Shown: positions 1 through 7,443, counted from the first letter of the stretch. The stretch: 15,862 nt of DNA from Candidatus Omnitrophota bacterium (GCA_023247135.1 JAHFHB010000009.1:1-15862); one strand, 5' to 3'. The notes: generated from the letters alone by a model not told the origin. Numbers and translations: made by a program.

Positions 1-48
1 CGCAGCTACTTCGCAACGCTCAGGGAAAATTTTAAATTTCCGGAATGA
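1..48 (+). CDS. Possible C-terminal end of an upstream gene (partial)
   Basis: Frame 1 is open from the left edge and ends at TGA 46-48, giving a 15-residue tail (ending ...RENFKFPE). A pair of hairpins follows at once, which fits the end of a gene. The tail is too short to identify and could be chance. The frame of the response regulator is also open to the left edge, so the choice of frame is not settled. Confidence 0.25.
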   Translation, partial: RSYFATLRENFKFPE

Positions 49-68
49 CGGCCACCAGCAGTGGCCGT
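48..68. repeat. Perfect 8-bp hairpin
   Basis: The arms 48-55 (ACGGCCAC) and 61-68 (GTGGCCGT) are perfect reverse complements with a 5-nt loop. The hairpin overlaps the TGA at 46-48. No T-run follows directly, so it is not a textbook terminator alone; it may act with the second hairpin at 79-96. Confidence 0.5.
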
Positions 69-78
69 ACATGACTGT

Positions 79-118
79 CTCCGCCGTCGGGCGGAGGCCG
101 AAGGCTGAATTTTTTTTT
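79..118 (+). terminator. Terminator-like hairpin followed by T-tract
   Basis: The arms 79-85 (CTCCGCC) and 90-96 (GGCGGAG) form a perfect 7-bp stem with a 4-nt loop. A run of nine T occurs at 110-118. The T-run begins 14 nt after the stem, with a smaller GCC-GAA-GGC stem between, so spacing is not ideal. It may be an intrinsic terminator of the upstream gene or a palindromic repeat. Confidence 0.35.
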
Positions 119-120
119 GC

Positions 121-127
121 AGGGGGA
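121..127 (+). promoter_or_regulatory. Ribosome binding site that sets the response-regulator start
   Basis: AGGGGGA lies 3 nt before ATG 131 and directly after the T-tract. This favours ATG 131 over the in-frame ATG 71, which would add 20 residues encoded by the hairpin DNA. Confidence 0.6.
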
Positions 128-130
128 CCT

Positions 131-496
131 ATGGCAAAAATTTTGATTATCGATGACGAAAAAGGCATCTGCGAAGAGTTCCGGGACATTCTCGAGGAAG
201 ACGGGCACGAGGTGGACGCCGTCACGAGCGGCCAGGAAGGGCTGGATCAGGCCAAGCTGAAACCCTATGACCTTATTTTTCTGGACGTGCTGATGCCGCG
301 CATGGAAGGCCGCGAAGTTTTCGAAAAACTCAAGACGTTTAGCACCGTGCCGGTGGCGATCATGTCCGGTTATATTCCGCCGAACAAGGAAAATGAAATC
401 CTTTCACTCGGAGCCGTGGCTTGTTTCAAAAAGCCGCTCGAACTCTCGAAAATCCGCAGCCTCATCACTGCGCTTGAATCCAAGAAAACATCCTAA
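131..496 (+). CDS. Stand-alone response regulator receiver (CheY-like)
   Basis: This 121-residue protein is a single receiver domain with no output domain. Visible features are the acidic pair D8-D9, the phospho-acceptor D52 in FLDVLMP, the switch residue S79 in IMSGY, and K101 in FKKP, which together are the complete receiver signature. It should be phosphorylated by a histidine kinase not seen here and act by protein-protein contact in the cytoplasm. The start at 131 is chosen because a strong Shine-Dalgarno lies just upstream and the protein then begins MAKILIIDDE, typical of the family. The glutamyl-tRNA synthetase gene begins 23 nt downstream, so the two are probably co-transcribed, although no functional link is evident. 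The fold is certain; the pathway is unknown. Confidence 0.93.
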   Translation: MAKILIIDDEKGICEEFRDILEEDGHEVDAVTSGQEGLDQAKLKPYDLIFLDVLMPRMEGREVFEKLKTFSTVPVAIMSGYIPPNKENEILSLGAVACFKKPLELSKIRSLITALESKKTS

Positions 497-519
497 GGCG
501 TTTTTGTTTTTCCCCCTCT

Positions 520-1848
520 ATGATCCGAGTTCGTTTTGCCCCATCTCCGACCGGTTATCTTCACATTGGCGGTGTCCGTACCGCGCTGTTTAACTACCTT
601 TACGCGCGCGCCCAGGGCGGGCAGTTTCTTTTGCGCATCGAAGATACGGACCGCGAGCGCTCCACGCCGGAATTTGAACGCAATATTCTGGAGTCGATGG
701 CGTGGCTTGGCCTGGAAAGTGATGAAACGCTGGTTTACCAAAGCCGCCGGCTTGAGCGTTATAAGGAAGTCGCCCGCGAGCTTGTCGAGAAGAATCTCGC
801 TGTGGAAGAAGAGCGCGAAGGTAAAACCGCAGTGCGTTTTCTGATGCCTGAGAAGCCGGCTGTTTTCCACGATCTGGTTCATGGCGAAACTTCATTCGAT
901 GCCTCGCTCTTTGATGATCTCGTGATCATGAAGTCAGACGGGTACCCGACCTATCAGCTGGCCTGCGTTGTGGACGATCATGACATGCAGATCTCGCATG
1001 TGATTCGCGGCGATGACCATATCTCCAACACGCCCCGGCAGATTCTTTTGTTTGAAGCGCTCGGCTGGAAACCGCCCAAGTACGCGCATCTGCCGCTGAT
1101 TCTGGGCGGTGACGGCACGCCGCTTTCCAAACGCCACGGGGCCGTGGCGCTCTCGCATTATCGCGAAGAAGGTTATTTGCCGGAGGCCCTGCTGAATTAC
1201 CTGGCGCTTCTGGGCTGGGGACCGGAGGGCAATCAGGAAGTTTTTACGCTGGCGGAAATGACGCAGAAATTTTCACTCAAGCGCATTACGAAATCCAATG
1301 CGCGTTTTGACTTGACCAAGCTGGAGTGGATGAATTCCCAGCATATTAAAAAACTCGCGCCGGAAGATTACTGTGGCAAACTGGCGCAAGCGTTGCCGGC
1401 CGAAGCCGCTTCCATGGCACCTGAGAAATGGCGGTCGCTGGCACTGCTTTTTCAGACGCGCATTAAAACCCTGCGCGGACTGCGCCAGGAAGCTGGCTAC
1501 TGTTTCGCGCCCCTGGATGTTTACGATGGAGGGAAACTGCAGGAATGTCTCGCGAAAGCGGGTCTGGAAGGCGCGGATGGCCGCACACGGCTGGCAGAAT
1601 ATCTTTCTGTCTGGATTACGGGAGCTGAAAAATTGCCGGCATTTCAAGAGGCGCCGGCACTTGAGCAATGGACGCGCCAAACTGCCGAAATGCTTAAAAT
1701 TCATGCCAAAACATTTATCCATCCTTTGCGGTTTGCCTGGACTGGAGAATTGGTCAGCCCTGGACTTTTCGAGCTCGCGGTAATTCTCGGCAAAGACGTT
1801 TGCCTGGAGCGTGCCCGAAAACTTGCGGGCCAATTAAAAACAAGCTGA
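520..1848 (+). CDS. gltX: Glutamyl-tRNA synthetase
   Basis: Charges tRNA-Glu (and possibly tRNA-Gln, if non-discriminating) with glutamate using ATP in the cytoplasm. The class I HIGH signature is at residues 8-18 (PSPTGYLHIGG) and the KMSKS-equivalent is at 201-205 (PLSKR, followed by HGA). The first Lys of the usual KLSKR is Pro here. The catalytic Rossmann domain covers about residues 1-300, followed by an alpha-helical anticodon-binding region. At 442 residues it is slightly shorter than the usual bacterial length of about 470-490. ATG 520 gives the expected N-terminus (MIRVRFAPSPTG) although the upstream sequence is T/C-rich with no clear Shine-Dalgarno. The HIT gene follows after 9 nt. 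No glutaminyl-tRNA synthetase is in the window, so tRNA-Gln charging here could use this enzyme plus an amidotransferase, but that cannot be judged from the window. Confidence 0.96.
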   Translation: MIRVRFAPSPTGYLHIGGVRTALFNYLYARAQGGQFLLRIEDTDRERSTPEFERNILESMAWLGLESDETLVYQSRRLERYKEVARELVEKNLAVEEEREGKTAVRFLMPEKPAVFHDLVHGETSFDASLFDDLVIMKSDGYPTYQLACVVDDHDMQISHVIRGDDHISNTPRQILLFEALGWKPPKYAHLPLILGGDGTPLSKRHGAVALSHYREEGYLPEALLNYLALLGWGPEGNQEVFTLAEMTQKFSLKRITKSNARFDLTKLEWMNSQHIKKLAPEDYCGKLAQALPAEAASMAPEKWRSLALLFQTRIKTLRGLRQEAGYCFAPLDVYDGGKLQECLAKAGLEGADGRTRLAEYLSVWITGAEKLPAFQEAPALEQWTRQTAEMLKIHAKTFIHPLRFAWTGELVSPGLFELAVILGKDVCLERARKLAGQLKTS

Positions 1849-1857
1849 GGTGTGATC

Positions 1858-2199
1858 GTGAGCGATTGCCTCTTTTGCAAAATCGTGGATAAAAAAATTC
1901 CGGCGAAAACGGTTTATGAAGACGCCGAGGTCATGATCTTCGAAGATGTTCAGCCGCAGGCCCCGGTGCATTGGCTCGCAATTCCAAAGGTGCACATCAC
2001 GTCGGTGAATGATTTGGAGGGGGACTTGCACGCGGCACTGCTCGGTTATGTCGTGCTTAAGATCAAACAGGCGGCGCAGCGGGCAGGCGTCCACGATTTC
2101 AGGCTGGTGATCAATAATGGGCCGTTATCCGGGCAGTCTGTTTTTCACCTGCACGTGCATCTTCTTTCCGGCCGGGCCTTGAAGTGGCCGCCGGGCTGA
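1858..2199 (+). CDS. HIT-family (HinT-like) nucleotide hydrolase
   Basis: A 113-residue histidine-triad protein. The triad H97-L-H99-V-H101-L-L near the C-terminus is the nucleotide-binding and catalytic motif, and N86-N87-G88 upstream is also typical of HinT. C4 and C7 with H46 resemble the zinc-binding residues seen in many family members. HinT enzymes hydrolyse adenosine phosphoramidates and acyl- or aminoacyl-AMP, which would fit its place just after an aminoacyl-tRNA synthetase; that link is inference. I choose GTG 1858 rather than GTG 1852 because GAGG at 1847-1850 is then 7 nt away and the protein begins MSDCLFCKIV, the normal family start. The Shine-Dalgarno overlaps the gltX stop codon, suggesting translational coupling. 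Confidence 0.9.
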   Translation: MSDCLFCKIVDKKIPAKTVYEDAEVMIFEDVQPQAPVHWLAIPKVHITSVNDLEGDLHAALLGYVVLKIKQAAQRAGVHDFRLVINNGPLSGQSVFHLHVHLLSGRALKWPPG

Positions 2200-2203
2200 G
2201 AAT

Positions 2204-2260
2204 GAGAAGGTGCCAGGTACCCTCGCGGCCTTACCAGGCGAGGGTACCTGGCACCTTCTC
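2204..2260. repeat. Perfect 23-bp inverted repeat (palindromic element)
   Basis: The arms 2204-2226 and 2238-2260 are exact reverse complements with an 11-nt loop (GGCCTTACCAG). The arm core GGTGCCAGGTACC resembles the in-frame palindrome GGTGCCAGGCACC at 11870-11882. The next bases are GTGAGACTAAAAAG, without a T-run, so it is better read as a REP-like dispersed element than as an intrinsic terminator, although so strong a stem could still stop or stabilise the hinT transcript. Confidence 0.85.
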
Positions 2261-2279
2261 GTGAGACTAAAAAGCACGG

Positions 2280-2308
2280 TTGTCGGCAGGCCTTTCGGCC
2301 GGTATAAT
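2280..2308 (+). promoter_or_regulatory. Sigma-70-type promoter for tRNA-Gln and downstream gene
   Basis: A perfect -10 box TATAAT lies at 2303-2308. TTGTCG at 2280-2285 matches four of six -35 bases with a 17-nt spacer. It lies just after the inverted repeat and upstream of tRNA-Gln, as expected for a stable-RNA promoter. Predicted from consensus only. Confidence 0.55.
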
Positions 2309-2343
2309 ACCGCCTCTTTCTGATTTCGTTGGGGAAAAGTTCA

Positions 2344-2412
2344 TTGGGGGATTGCCCCCGCGCTTATGCGCGGGGACTATCGCTCGATGACCAAGGAAGT
2401 CATCGTAGCGAT
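2344..2412 (+). other. Structured leader upstream of tRNA-Gln, with a partial tRNA repeat
   Basis: The 11-mer TTGGGGGATTG at 2344-2354 is identical to the 5' end of the tRNA-Gln gene (2431-2441), 87 bp away. It is followed by two strong hairpins: CCCCGCGC 2356-2363 with GCGCGGGG 2368-2375 (perfect 8 bp), and a 13-bp stem with one bulge (2379-2391 with 2399-2412). GGGGG 2346-2350 could alternatively pair with CCCCC 2355-2359, excluding the first stem. It may be a precursor leader, a small RNA or a duplication remnant. It matches no RNA family I recognise. Confidence 0.5.
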
Positions 2413-2431
2413 GAATCCTGAATAGTTTCGT

Positions 2432-2502
2432 TGGGGGATTGTGTAACGGTAGCACGGGTGCCTCTGGAGCACTTAGTCTTGGTTCGAATCCAGGTCCCCC
2501 AG
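2432..2502 (+). tRNA. tRNA-Gln (anticodon CTG)
   Basis: A full cloverleaf of 71 nt. The acceptor stem TGGGGGA (2432-2438) pairs with TCCCCCA (2495-2501). The anticodon stem GGTGC (2457-2461) pairs with GCACT (one G-T) around loop CTCTGGA, giving anticodon CTG at 2464-2466. The T stem CTTGG/CCAGG encloses TTCGAAT. The discriminator is G2502 and CCA is not encoded. It reads CAG codons. Confidence 0.95.
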
Positions 2503-2531
2503 AATCTTCATAATAACCGCGGAGGTATGAC

Positions 2532-2867
2532 ATGGATAAGCACGAGCTCTACCAGAAAGCGGAAAAGGCGTTTAACCAGGCGTTTGAATTGACCAAACAC
2601 TCGGTTAAAATTATTTCGGAGAAGGCGGGCGAAGCGGCGCACATTACCAAGTTGATGATTGATAAGGCCACGTTGGAACACCGGGTGACCAAACAGTTTG
2701 CGCAGATTGGCAGCCGCGTTTATGAAAAATCCGCCCAGGGAGCAGGGGTTTCCGAGCAGGATGGCGAAATTCGGAACCTGATCGAAGAGACGCGCCGGCT
2801 TGACGGGCAGCTTTCCCAGGTGGAAGCGGAGCTTGAAAAAGAGCTCCACCGCAAAAAAACAGCTTAG
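2532..2867 (+). CDS. Small coiled-coil protein of unknown function
   Basis: A 111-residue, highly charged, almost entirely helical protein with no signal peptide or membrane segment. Two helical stretches (about residues 1-70 and 76-110) with regular hydrophobic spacing suggest a coiled-coil hairpin, joined by a short Gly/Ser turn (QGAGVSEQDG). GGAGG at 2521-2525 stands 6 nt before ATG 2532 and fixes the start. I do not recognise a catalytic motif. It sits between two tRNA genes: 29 nt after tRNA-Gln and 20 nt before tRNA-Leu, so it is probably on the same transcript. The look is that of small oligomerising or envelope-stress proteins, but no function can be claimed. Confidence 0.8.
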   Translation: MDKHELYQKAEKAFNQAFELTKHSVKIISEKAGEAAHITKLMIDKATLEHRVTKQFAQIGSRVYEKSAQGAGVSEQDGEIRNLIEETRRLDGQLSQVEAELEKELHRKKTA

Positions 2868-2887
2868 TTCTTTTAAAAATCTTACGT

Positions 2888-2969
2888 GCGAGCGTGGTGA
2901 AACTGGCAGACACACCAGCTTGAGGGGCTGGCGCCGCAAGGCGTGGAGGTTCAAGTCCTCTCGCTCGCA
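2888..2969 (+). tRNA. tRNA-Leu (anticodon GAG)
   Basis: A class II tRNA of 82 nt. The acceptor GCGAGCG (2888-2894) pairs with CGCTCGC (2962-2968). The anticodon stem CCAGC/GCTGG holds loop TTGAGGG with anticodon GAG at 2922-2924. The long variable arm 2932-2943 is CGCC-GCAA-GGCG. The T stem GGAGG/CCTCT encloses TTCAAGT. The discriminator is A2969 and CCA is not encoded. It reads CUC and CUU codons. Confidence 0.96.
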
Positions 2970-2988
2970 TAACTTCTCAACCTAAACT

Positions 2989-4347
2989 ATGCCCCTACCC
3001 AATCATATTTTTCGCGAATACGACATCCGCGGCGTGGCCGATAGGGATTTGACCGATGAGGTTGTTTTAAACATCGGCAGGGCTTACGGCACCTACCTGC
3101 GGCGTAAGAAATGTTACGTCATTGCCGTGGGCCGCGATGCCCGCCTTAGTTCTCCGCGAATCCATCAAAGCCTTCTCAAAGGAATTCTGTCGACGGGCCT
3201 GCATGTGATTGATCTCGGGCTTGCGACGACGCCATGCCTTTACTTTGCCATCCACTATCTGGCTACAGACGGTGGAATTATGATCACTGGATCGCACAAT
3301 CCCAAAGATCATAACGGTCTTAAAATGTGCATCGGAACCGCCAGCCTTTTCGGATCTCAAATTCAGGAACTCAAGGGGCTTATTGAGAAGCAAGATTTTG
3401 TTGCAGGCCGGGGGAACTTGAGCGAGCGGCCCTTGATTGAGGAATACACGGAATACCTTTTCAAGAGTTTCAGTTTTAAGAAGAAACTCAAGATCGTGGT
3501 GGATTGCGGCAATGGCATGACGGGACTCGTTGTGCCGAAATTACTCAAAAAATTCGGCCATGAACTGATTGAACTTTACACGGAACCGGATGGGCATTTC
3601 CCGAACCATCCCGCTGACCCGAGTGAGCCCGAAAATCTGCACGATTGCATTGCAGCAGTCAAAAAGAATAAAGCCGACATTGGCCTGGCGTTTGACGGCG
3701 ACGGCGACCGCGTCGGCGTGATTGACCACGAAGGCAATAGCATTCCGGGCGACAAACTTATGATTTTGTTCTCGCGCAATGTGCTTAAAAGCAATCCGGG
3801 TGCGGTCATTATTGCGGATGTGAAATGTTCCAATCTTCTTTTTCAGGACATTCAAGCGCATGGCGGCCGTCCGATCATGTGGAAAACCGGGCATTCGATC
3901 ATCAAGGCCAAGATGAAAGAGGAGGGCGCTCTCCTGGCAGGCGAAATGAGCGGGCATATTTTCTTCAAGCACCGCTGGTTTGGTTTTGACAGCGGTATTT
4001 ACTCTGCCTGCCGCATGCTCGAGATTTTGGATCAGGAAAGCAAAACAATTCCGGAAATGCTGAAAGATGTTCCCGTGACTTTTTCGACGCCGGAAATTCG
4101 TGTGGATTGTGCCGATGACGTGAAATTTGACGTGATCAAAAAAGCCACGCAGGAATTGAAAGCCCAATACAAGGTGGTGGATATCGACGGGGCGCGTGTG
4201 GAATTTCCGGATGGCTGGGGGCTGGTGCGCGCGTCCAACACGCAACCCGTACTGGTGATGCGCTTTGAGGCGACGAGTCAGGCACGGTTGAGTGAGATTC
4301 GTAAAATCGTCGAAGACAAAATTCACGCCATTTCGGGAACCCGCTGA
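2989..4347 (+). CDS. manB: Phosphomannomutase/phosphoglucomutase
   Basis: A 452-residue alpha-D-phosphohexomutase that interconverts hexose 6-phosphate and 1-phosphate in the cytoplasm. The four functional loops are visible: the phosphoserine loop with S102 in TGSHNP, the metal-binding DGDGDR at 236-241, the sugar-specificity loop GEMSGH in the third domain, and the C-terminal phosphate-binding RASNTQP loop. Length is normal for the AlgC/ManB group. The stop codon overlaps the start of the mannose-1-phosphate guanylyltransferase gene (TGATG at 4345-4349), pointing to mannose 1-phosphate as the main product, although dual mannose/glucose activity is common. ATG 2989 follows tRNA-Leu by 19 nt without a strong Shine-Dalgarno; the protein beginning MPLPNHIFREYDIRG is typical. 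Confidence 0.93.
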   Translation: MPLPNHIFREYDIRGVADRDLTDEVVLNIGRAYGTYLRRKKCYVIAVGRDARLSSPRIHQSLLKGILSTGLHVIDLGLATTPCLYFAIHYLATDGGIMITGSHNPKDHNGLKMCIGTASLFGSQIQELKGLIEKQDFVAGRGNLSERPLIEEYTEYLFKSFSFKKKLKIVVDCGNGMTGLVVPKLLKKFGHELIELYTEPDGHFPNHPADPSEPENLHDCIAAVKKNKADIGLAFDGDGDRVGVIDHEGNSIPGDKLMILFSRNVLKSNPGAVIIADVKCSNLLFQDIQAHGGRPIMWKTGHSIIKAKMKEEGALLAGEMSGHIFFKHRWFGFDSGIYSACRMLEILDQESKTIPEMLKDVPVTFSTPEIRVDCADDVKFDVIKKATQELKAQYKVVDIDGARVEFPDGWGLVRASNTQPVLVMRFEATSQARLSEIRKIVEDKIHAISGTR

Positions 4348-5408
4348 TGCTTTGGGCCGTCATCATGGCCGGCGGTTCCGGAACCCGCTTCTGGCCGGAA
4401 AGCCGCGAAGCCACCCCCAAACAGTTTCTCCGTGTTTTTGGCAAAAAAACTCTTCTCGAACAAACATTCGAACGTTTGAAGCCGCTGATCAGCCCGCGGC
4501 ATACTCTCGTCGTCACGCAAAAAGATAAAGTCAGTCGCGTGCGTGCGCTTATGAAAAAAGTCCCGGCCGCGCAGGTGGTCGGAGAACCGGTGGGAAGAAA
4601 CACGGCTCCCTGTGCGGTGCTTGCTGCCCGCATGGCGCTTGAAAAAGATCCTGAGGCCGTGATTGCGCTTTTGCCCGCGGATCACCGCATTGAGGATGAG
4701 GCCGCATTCCGCCGGGCGCTTAAACATGCCGCGCTCGTAGCGCAAAGCACCGGTCTTTCCGTGACGTTTGGAGTTAAACCTGCTTTTGCGCACACAGGTT
4801 ACGGTTATCTGGAACTGGGAGGTATTTTTTCGAAAGGGGCTTTGCCGGTTTTTCGTCTCAAGCATTTTCATGAGAAACCGGATTTGAAGCGCGCTCAGAA
4901 ATTTTTCAAAGCGGGCCGGTTTTTGTGGAACAGCGGCATGTTTGTCTGGAAGGCATCGGCACTGCTTGAGGCTGCGCAAAAATATCTGCCGGAGGCGCCG
5001 CAAATTGCGGAAAAAATCGTGCGCGCCGGAGTCAAACCAGGTATGGACAAGTTTTACGCCGGAATGCCGAATATCTCTATTGATTACGCGTTGATGGAAC
5101 CGCTCAAGGGAAAGATTCTGGCCTGTCCCGTGGATTTCGGCTGGAACGATGTGGGCAGTTGGGAAAGTTTGCGTGATTTGCACCCGGCGGATAAGGAAGG
5201 CAATATCGTCCTGGGAGAGCCGCTTCTTATCGAGAGCGGCGGGAATATCGTGAAAACCGGGAAAAAACTGACGGTGCTGCTTGGGATGAAGGATCATCTC
5301 GTGGTGGATACGCATGACGCTCTTTTGATTTGTCCGGTGAGTCATGCCCAATCCATCCGCAAAGTGGTGCATGCCCTGAAAGCTAAAAAACTTCGCCGCC
5401 ACTTATAA
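4347..5408 (+). CDS. manC: Mannose-1-phosphate guanylyltransferase
   Basis: A 353-residue nucleotidyltransferase that makes GDP-mannose from GTP and mannose 1-phosphate. The N-terminal signature GGSGTRFWP with KQFL (residues about 9-29) is diagnostic of the family, and FGWNDVGSWESL near residue 260-275 is the conserved sugar-binding segment. It is the short, single-function form: the C-terminal phosphomannose isomerase cupin of long ManC proteins is absent. It overlaps the mutase gene by one base (stop/start TGATG), so the two are translationally coupled and catalyse consecutive steps. GDP-mannose would feed surface polysaccharide or glycan synthesis. UppP follows after 14 nt. Confidence 0.93.
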   Translation: MLWAVIMAGGSGTRFWPESREATPKQFLRVFGKKTLLEQTFERLKPLISPRHTLVVTQKDKVSRVRALMKKVPAAQVVGEPVGRNTAPCAVLAARMALEKDPEAVIALLPADHRIEDEAAFRRALKHAALVAQSTGLSVTFGVKPAFAHTGYGYLELGGIFSKGALPVFRLKHFHEKPDLKRAQKFFKAGRFLWNSGMFVWKASALLEAAQKYLPEAPQIAEKIVRAGVKPGMDKFYAGMPNISIDYALMEPLKGKILACPVDFGWNDVGSWESLRDLHPADKEGNIVLGEPLLIESGGNIVKTGKKLTVLLGMKDHLVVDTHDALLICPVSHAQSIRKVVHALKAKKLRRHL

Positions 5409-5422
5409 GCGGGAGAACTCTT

Positions 5423-6265
5423 ATGAATATTTATGAAGCCGCGTTGCTGGGAGCCGTGCAGGGTTTAACCGAGTTCTTGCCCGTCTCAAGTTCCGGGCAT
5501 CTTGTGCTGGTGCAGCACTGGCTTGGCGCTCGCCGCGAGATGCTGATGTTTGACATCCTTGTGCATTGGGGCACGATGCTGGCCATGTTTGCCTATTTTC
5601 GCAGGGAGATTACCCAGCTCACCCTGCAATCCCTGCTTTTTTTATGGAAACGGCCGCGCTGCGGCGAAGTGCGCGAAACTTTTTTGCGCAAATATCCTTT
5701 CGCACTCACCGGCTGGCTGGTGGTTTTATCAACGCTGGCGACGGGGATCGTCGGACTTTTCTGCAAAGATATTTTTGAGCGCCTTTTCGAATCGGTTCTT
5801 GCGGTGGGCATCGCGTGGATCGTGATGGCGGTTTTTCTGATCGCCAGCAGCCGCATCAAGAATCTGGAACGGGAACGCACGCTTGAACAAATGCATCATC
5901 AGGATGCATTTCTCATCGGTTTGGCGCAGGGAGTTGCGCTGATTCCGGGCATTTCGCGCTCAGGCTCCACGATTTTGACGGGCCTCTGGTGCGGTCTTGA
6001 AAAACGGGATGCGGCGCGCTATTCCTTTTTGATGGGTATGCCGGCGATTCTGGGCGTGGGCTTGCTGGAGGGCCGGCGTGCGCTTGATTTTATCTCCCAG
6101 CAGCCCCAGGTTGCCGCCGTGGGATTTTTCGTTTCGGCGATTGTTGGTTATCTGGCCATCATGCTGCTCATGCGCATTCTGCAGCGCGGTAAATATTCTC
6201 TTTTCGGCTATTACTGCCTGGCCGCTGGTATTTTTGCTGTGGTGACCCAGTTCATCCGCCCGTGA
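5423..6265 (+). CDS. uppP: Undecaprenyl-diphosphatase (BacA/UppP)
   Basis: A 280-residue integral membrane phosphatase that converts undecaprenyl diphosphate to undecaprenyl phosphate, recycling the lipid carrier of peptidoglycan and O-antigen-type glycans. Family motifs are E17-F-L-P-V-S-S-S-G-H26 near the N-terminus and GISRSGST with R179 in the second half; the Glu, His and Arg form the active site facing outside. Several hydrophobic helices fill the rest, and the length is typical. GGGAG at 5411-5415 lies 7 nt before ATG 5423. Its last codons overlap the following methyltransferase start by 4 nt (GTGA, 6262-6265). Its position behind GDP-mannose synthesis supports a surface-glycan role for the cluster. 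Confidence 0.95.
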   Translation: MNIYEAALLGAVQGLTEFLPVSSSGHLVLVQHWLGARREMLMFDILVHWGTMLAMFAYFRREITQLTLQSLLFLWKRPRCGEVRETFLRKYPFALTGWLVVLSTLATGIVGLFCKDIFERLFESVLAVGIAWIVMAVFLIASSRIKNLERERTLEQMHHQDAFLIGLAQGVALIPGISRSGSTILTGLWCGLEKRDAARYSFLMGMPAILGVGLLEGRRALDFISQQPQVAAVGFFVSAIVGYLAIMLLMRILQRGKYSLFGYYCLAAGIFAVVTQFIRP

Positions 6266-7443
6266 AGACACTGCTGCGCTGCGTTCTCAAGAAGGGACGC
6301 GAGAAACCTCTCAAGGCTTTCCACCCCTGGATTTTTTCAGGTGCGATTGACTTTATCGACGAAGGCTACAAGGCCGGAGATTTAATCCGCGTACTCGCTG
6401 CCGATGAATCTTTCCTCGGAATCGGCTCTATCAATCCGGCCTCGCAGATCACGATTCGCATGTTCACTTTTGCGGATGAGCCGGTGGATGCCGGTTTGTT
6501 CCGCAGAAAAATTACGCAAGCCGTGAAACTGCGTGAGAAACTGACGCCGGCGGGAACCACGGGAATCCGCCTGATTCATTCCGAAGGCGATTTTTTGCCG
6601 GGACTGATTGTGGACCGTTACGGAGATTTTTTGGCGGTGCAATTTTTAACTGCGGGAATTGAGCCGTGGCGCGACACGCTGACCCAAATTCTTCGGGAAG
6701 CCGTCTCCGTGCGGGGCATGTATGAACGCTCCGATCCCGAAGTCAGGGCCAAGGAAGAACTGGCGCCCTCTGAAGGGCTCTTGTGGGGCGAAGAGCCGCC
6801 CGAACTTGTGGCGTTTACCGAGAGCGGGTTTCAGTTTCAGGCAGATTTACGTGAAGGGCAGAAGAGCGGGTTCTTTCTGGATCAGCGGGATAACCGCAGT
6901 CTCATCGGCAAGCTGTCGCGCGATCAGCGAGTGCTCAACTGTTTTGGTTACACCGGCGCTTTTTCAGTTTATGCGGGCAAGGGAGGTGCTGCCCAAGTGA
7001 CCACGGTGGATACGTCGCAACCGGCGCTGGATATTGCCCGGCTTAACCTGGAGCAGAACGGTCTGCTTTCGGACAAACAGATTTTGGTGCAGGACGACGT
7101 TTTTAAATTCTTACGCAGCGATCAGCAGTCTTACGATTTGATCATTCTCGATCCGCCGGCTTTTTGCAAACGCAAAGACCAGGTGGAGCATGCGGCGCGC
7201 GGCTACAAAGACATCAACTTGATCGCGTTTAAAAAACTGACGCCGGGCGGTCTTTTGTTTACTTCTTCCTGCTCTTCGTATGTCAACGCGGATTTATTTC
7301 AAAAAATTATCTTTGGCGCGGCTAAAGATTCGGGCCGCGAGGTGCGCATTCTGGCTAAAACCGCGCATGCGTTCGATCATCCCGTCAGCATTTACCATCC
7401 CGAAGGCGACTACCTCAAAAGCCTGCTCTGCCAGGCGGTTTAA
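6262..7443 (+). CDS. rlmI: RlmI-like 23S rRNA (cytosine-C5) methyltransferase
   Basis: A 393-residue protein with an N-terminal PUA-type RNA-binding region (about 1-75) and a C-terminal class I SAM-dependent methyltransferase domain. Visible motifs are NCFGYTGAF starting at N226 (SAM-binding loop), the DPPAF segment at 297-301, and a Cys in TSSCSSYV (C337) in the position of the catalytic nucleophile. This is the architecture of RlmI, which methylates C1962 of 23S rRNA; the exact target is inferred from the family. The GTG start at 6262 overlaps the uppP stop, and the alternative internal Met codons would truncate the PUA region. It is the last gene of the tightly packed block. Confidence 0.9.
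   Translation: MKTLLRCVLKKGREKPLKAFHPWIFSGAIDFIDEGYKAGDLIRVLAADESFLGIGSINPASQITIRMFTFADEPVDAGLFRRKITQAVKLREKLTPAGTTGIRLIHSEGDFLPGLIVDRYGDFLAVQFLTAGIEPWRDTLTQILREAVSVRGMYERSDPEVRAKEELAPSEGLLWGEEPPELVAFTESGFQFQADLREGQKSGFFLDQRDNRSLIGKLSRDQRVLNCFGYTGAFSVYAGKGGAAQVTTVDTSQPALDIARLNLEQNGLLSDKQILVQDDVFKFLRSDQQSYDLIILDPPAFCKRKDQVEHAARGYKDINLIAFKKLTPGGLLFTSSCSSYVNADLFQKIIFGAAKDSGREVRILAKTAHAFDHPVSIYHPEGDYLKSLLCQAV

Noticed and set aside
71..130. Upstream ATG at 71 as start of the response regulator
   Set aside because: It would add 20 residues encoded by hairpin and T-tract DNA, with no ribosome site, while ATG 131 has a strong one and gives a normal N-terminus.
2366..2425. Short open frame of 19 codons in the tRNA-Gln leader
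   Set aside because: No ribosome site, and the start lies in the loop of a strong hairpin; the structure is better explained as RNA or DNA palindromes.
3541..4326. 261-codon open frame on the minus strand inside the phosphomannomutase gene
   Set aside because: It is antisense to a gene with clear catalytic motifs, has no recognisable domain, and long antisense frames are expected in GC-rich coding DNA.
4323..5402. 359-codon open frame on the minus strand inside the guanylyltransferase gene
   Set aside because: It mirrors the extent of manC exactly and its translation is a His/Arg/Phe-rich shadow without motifs.
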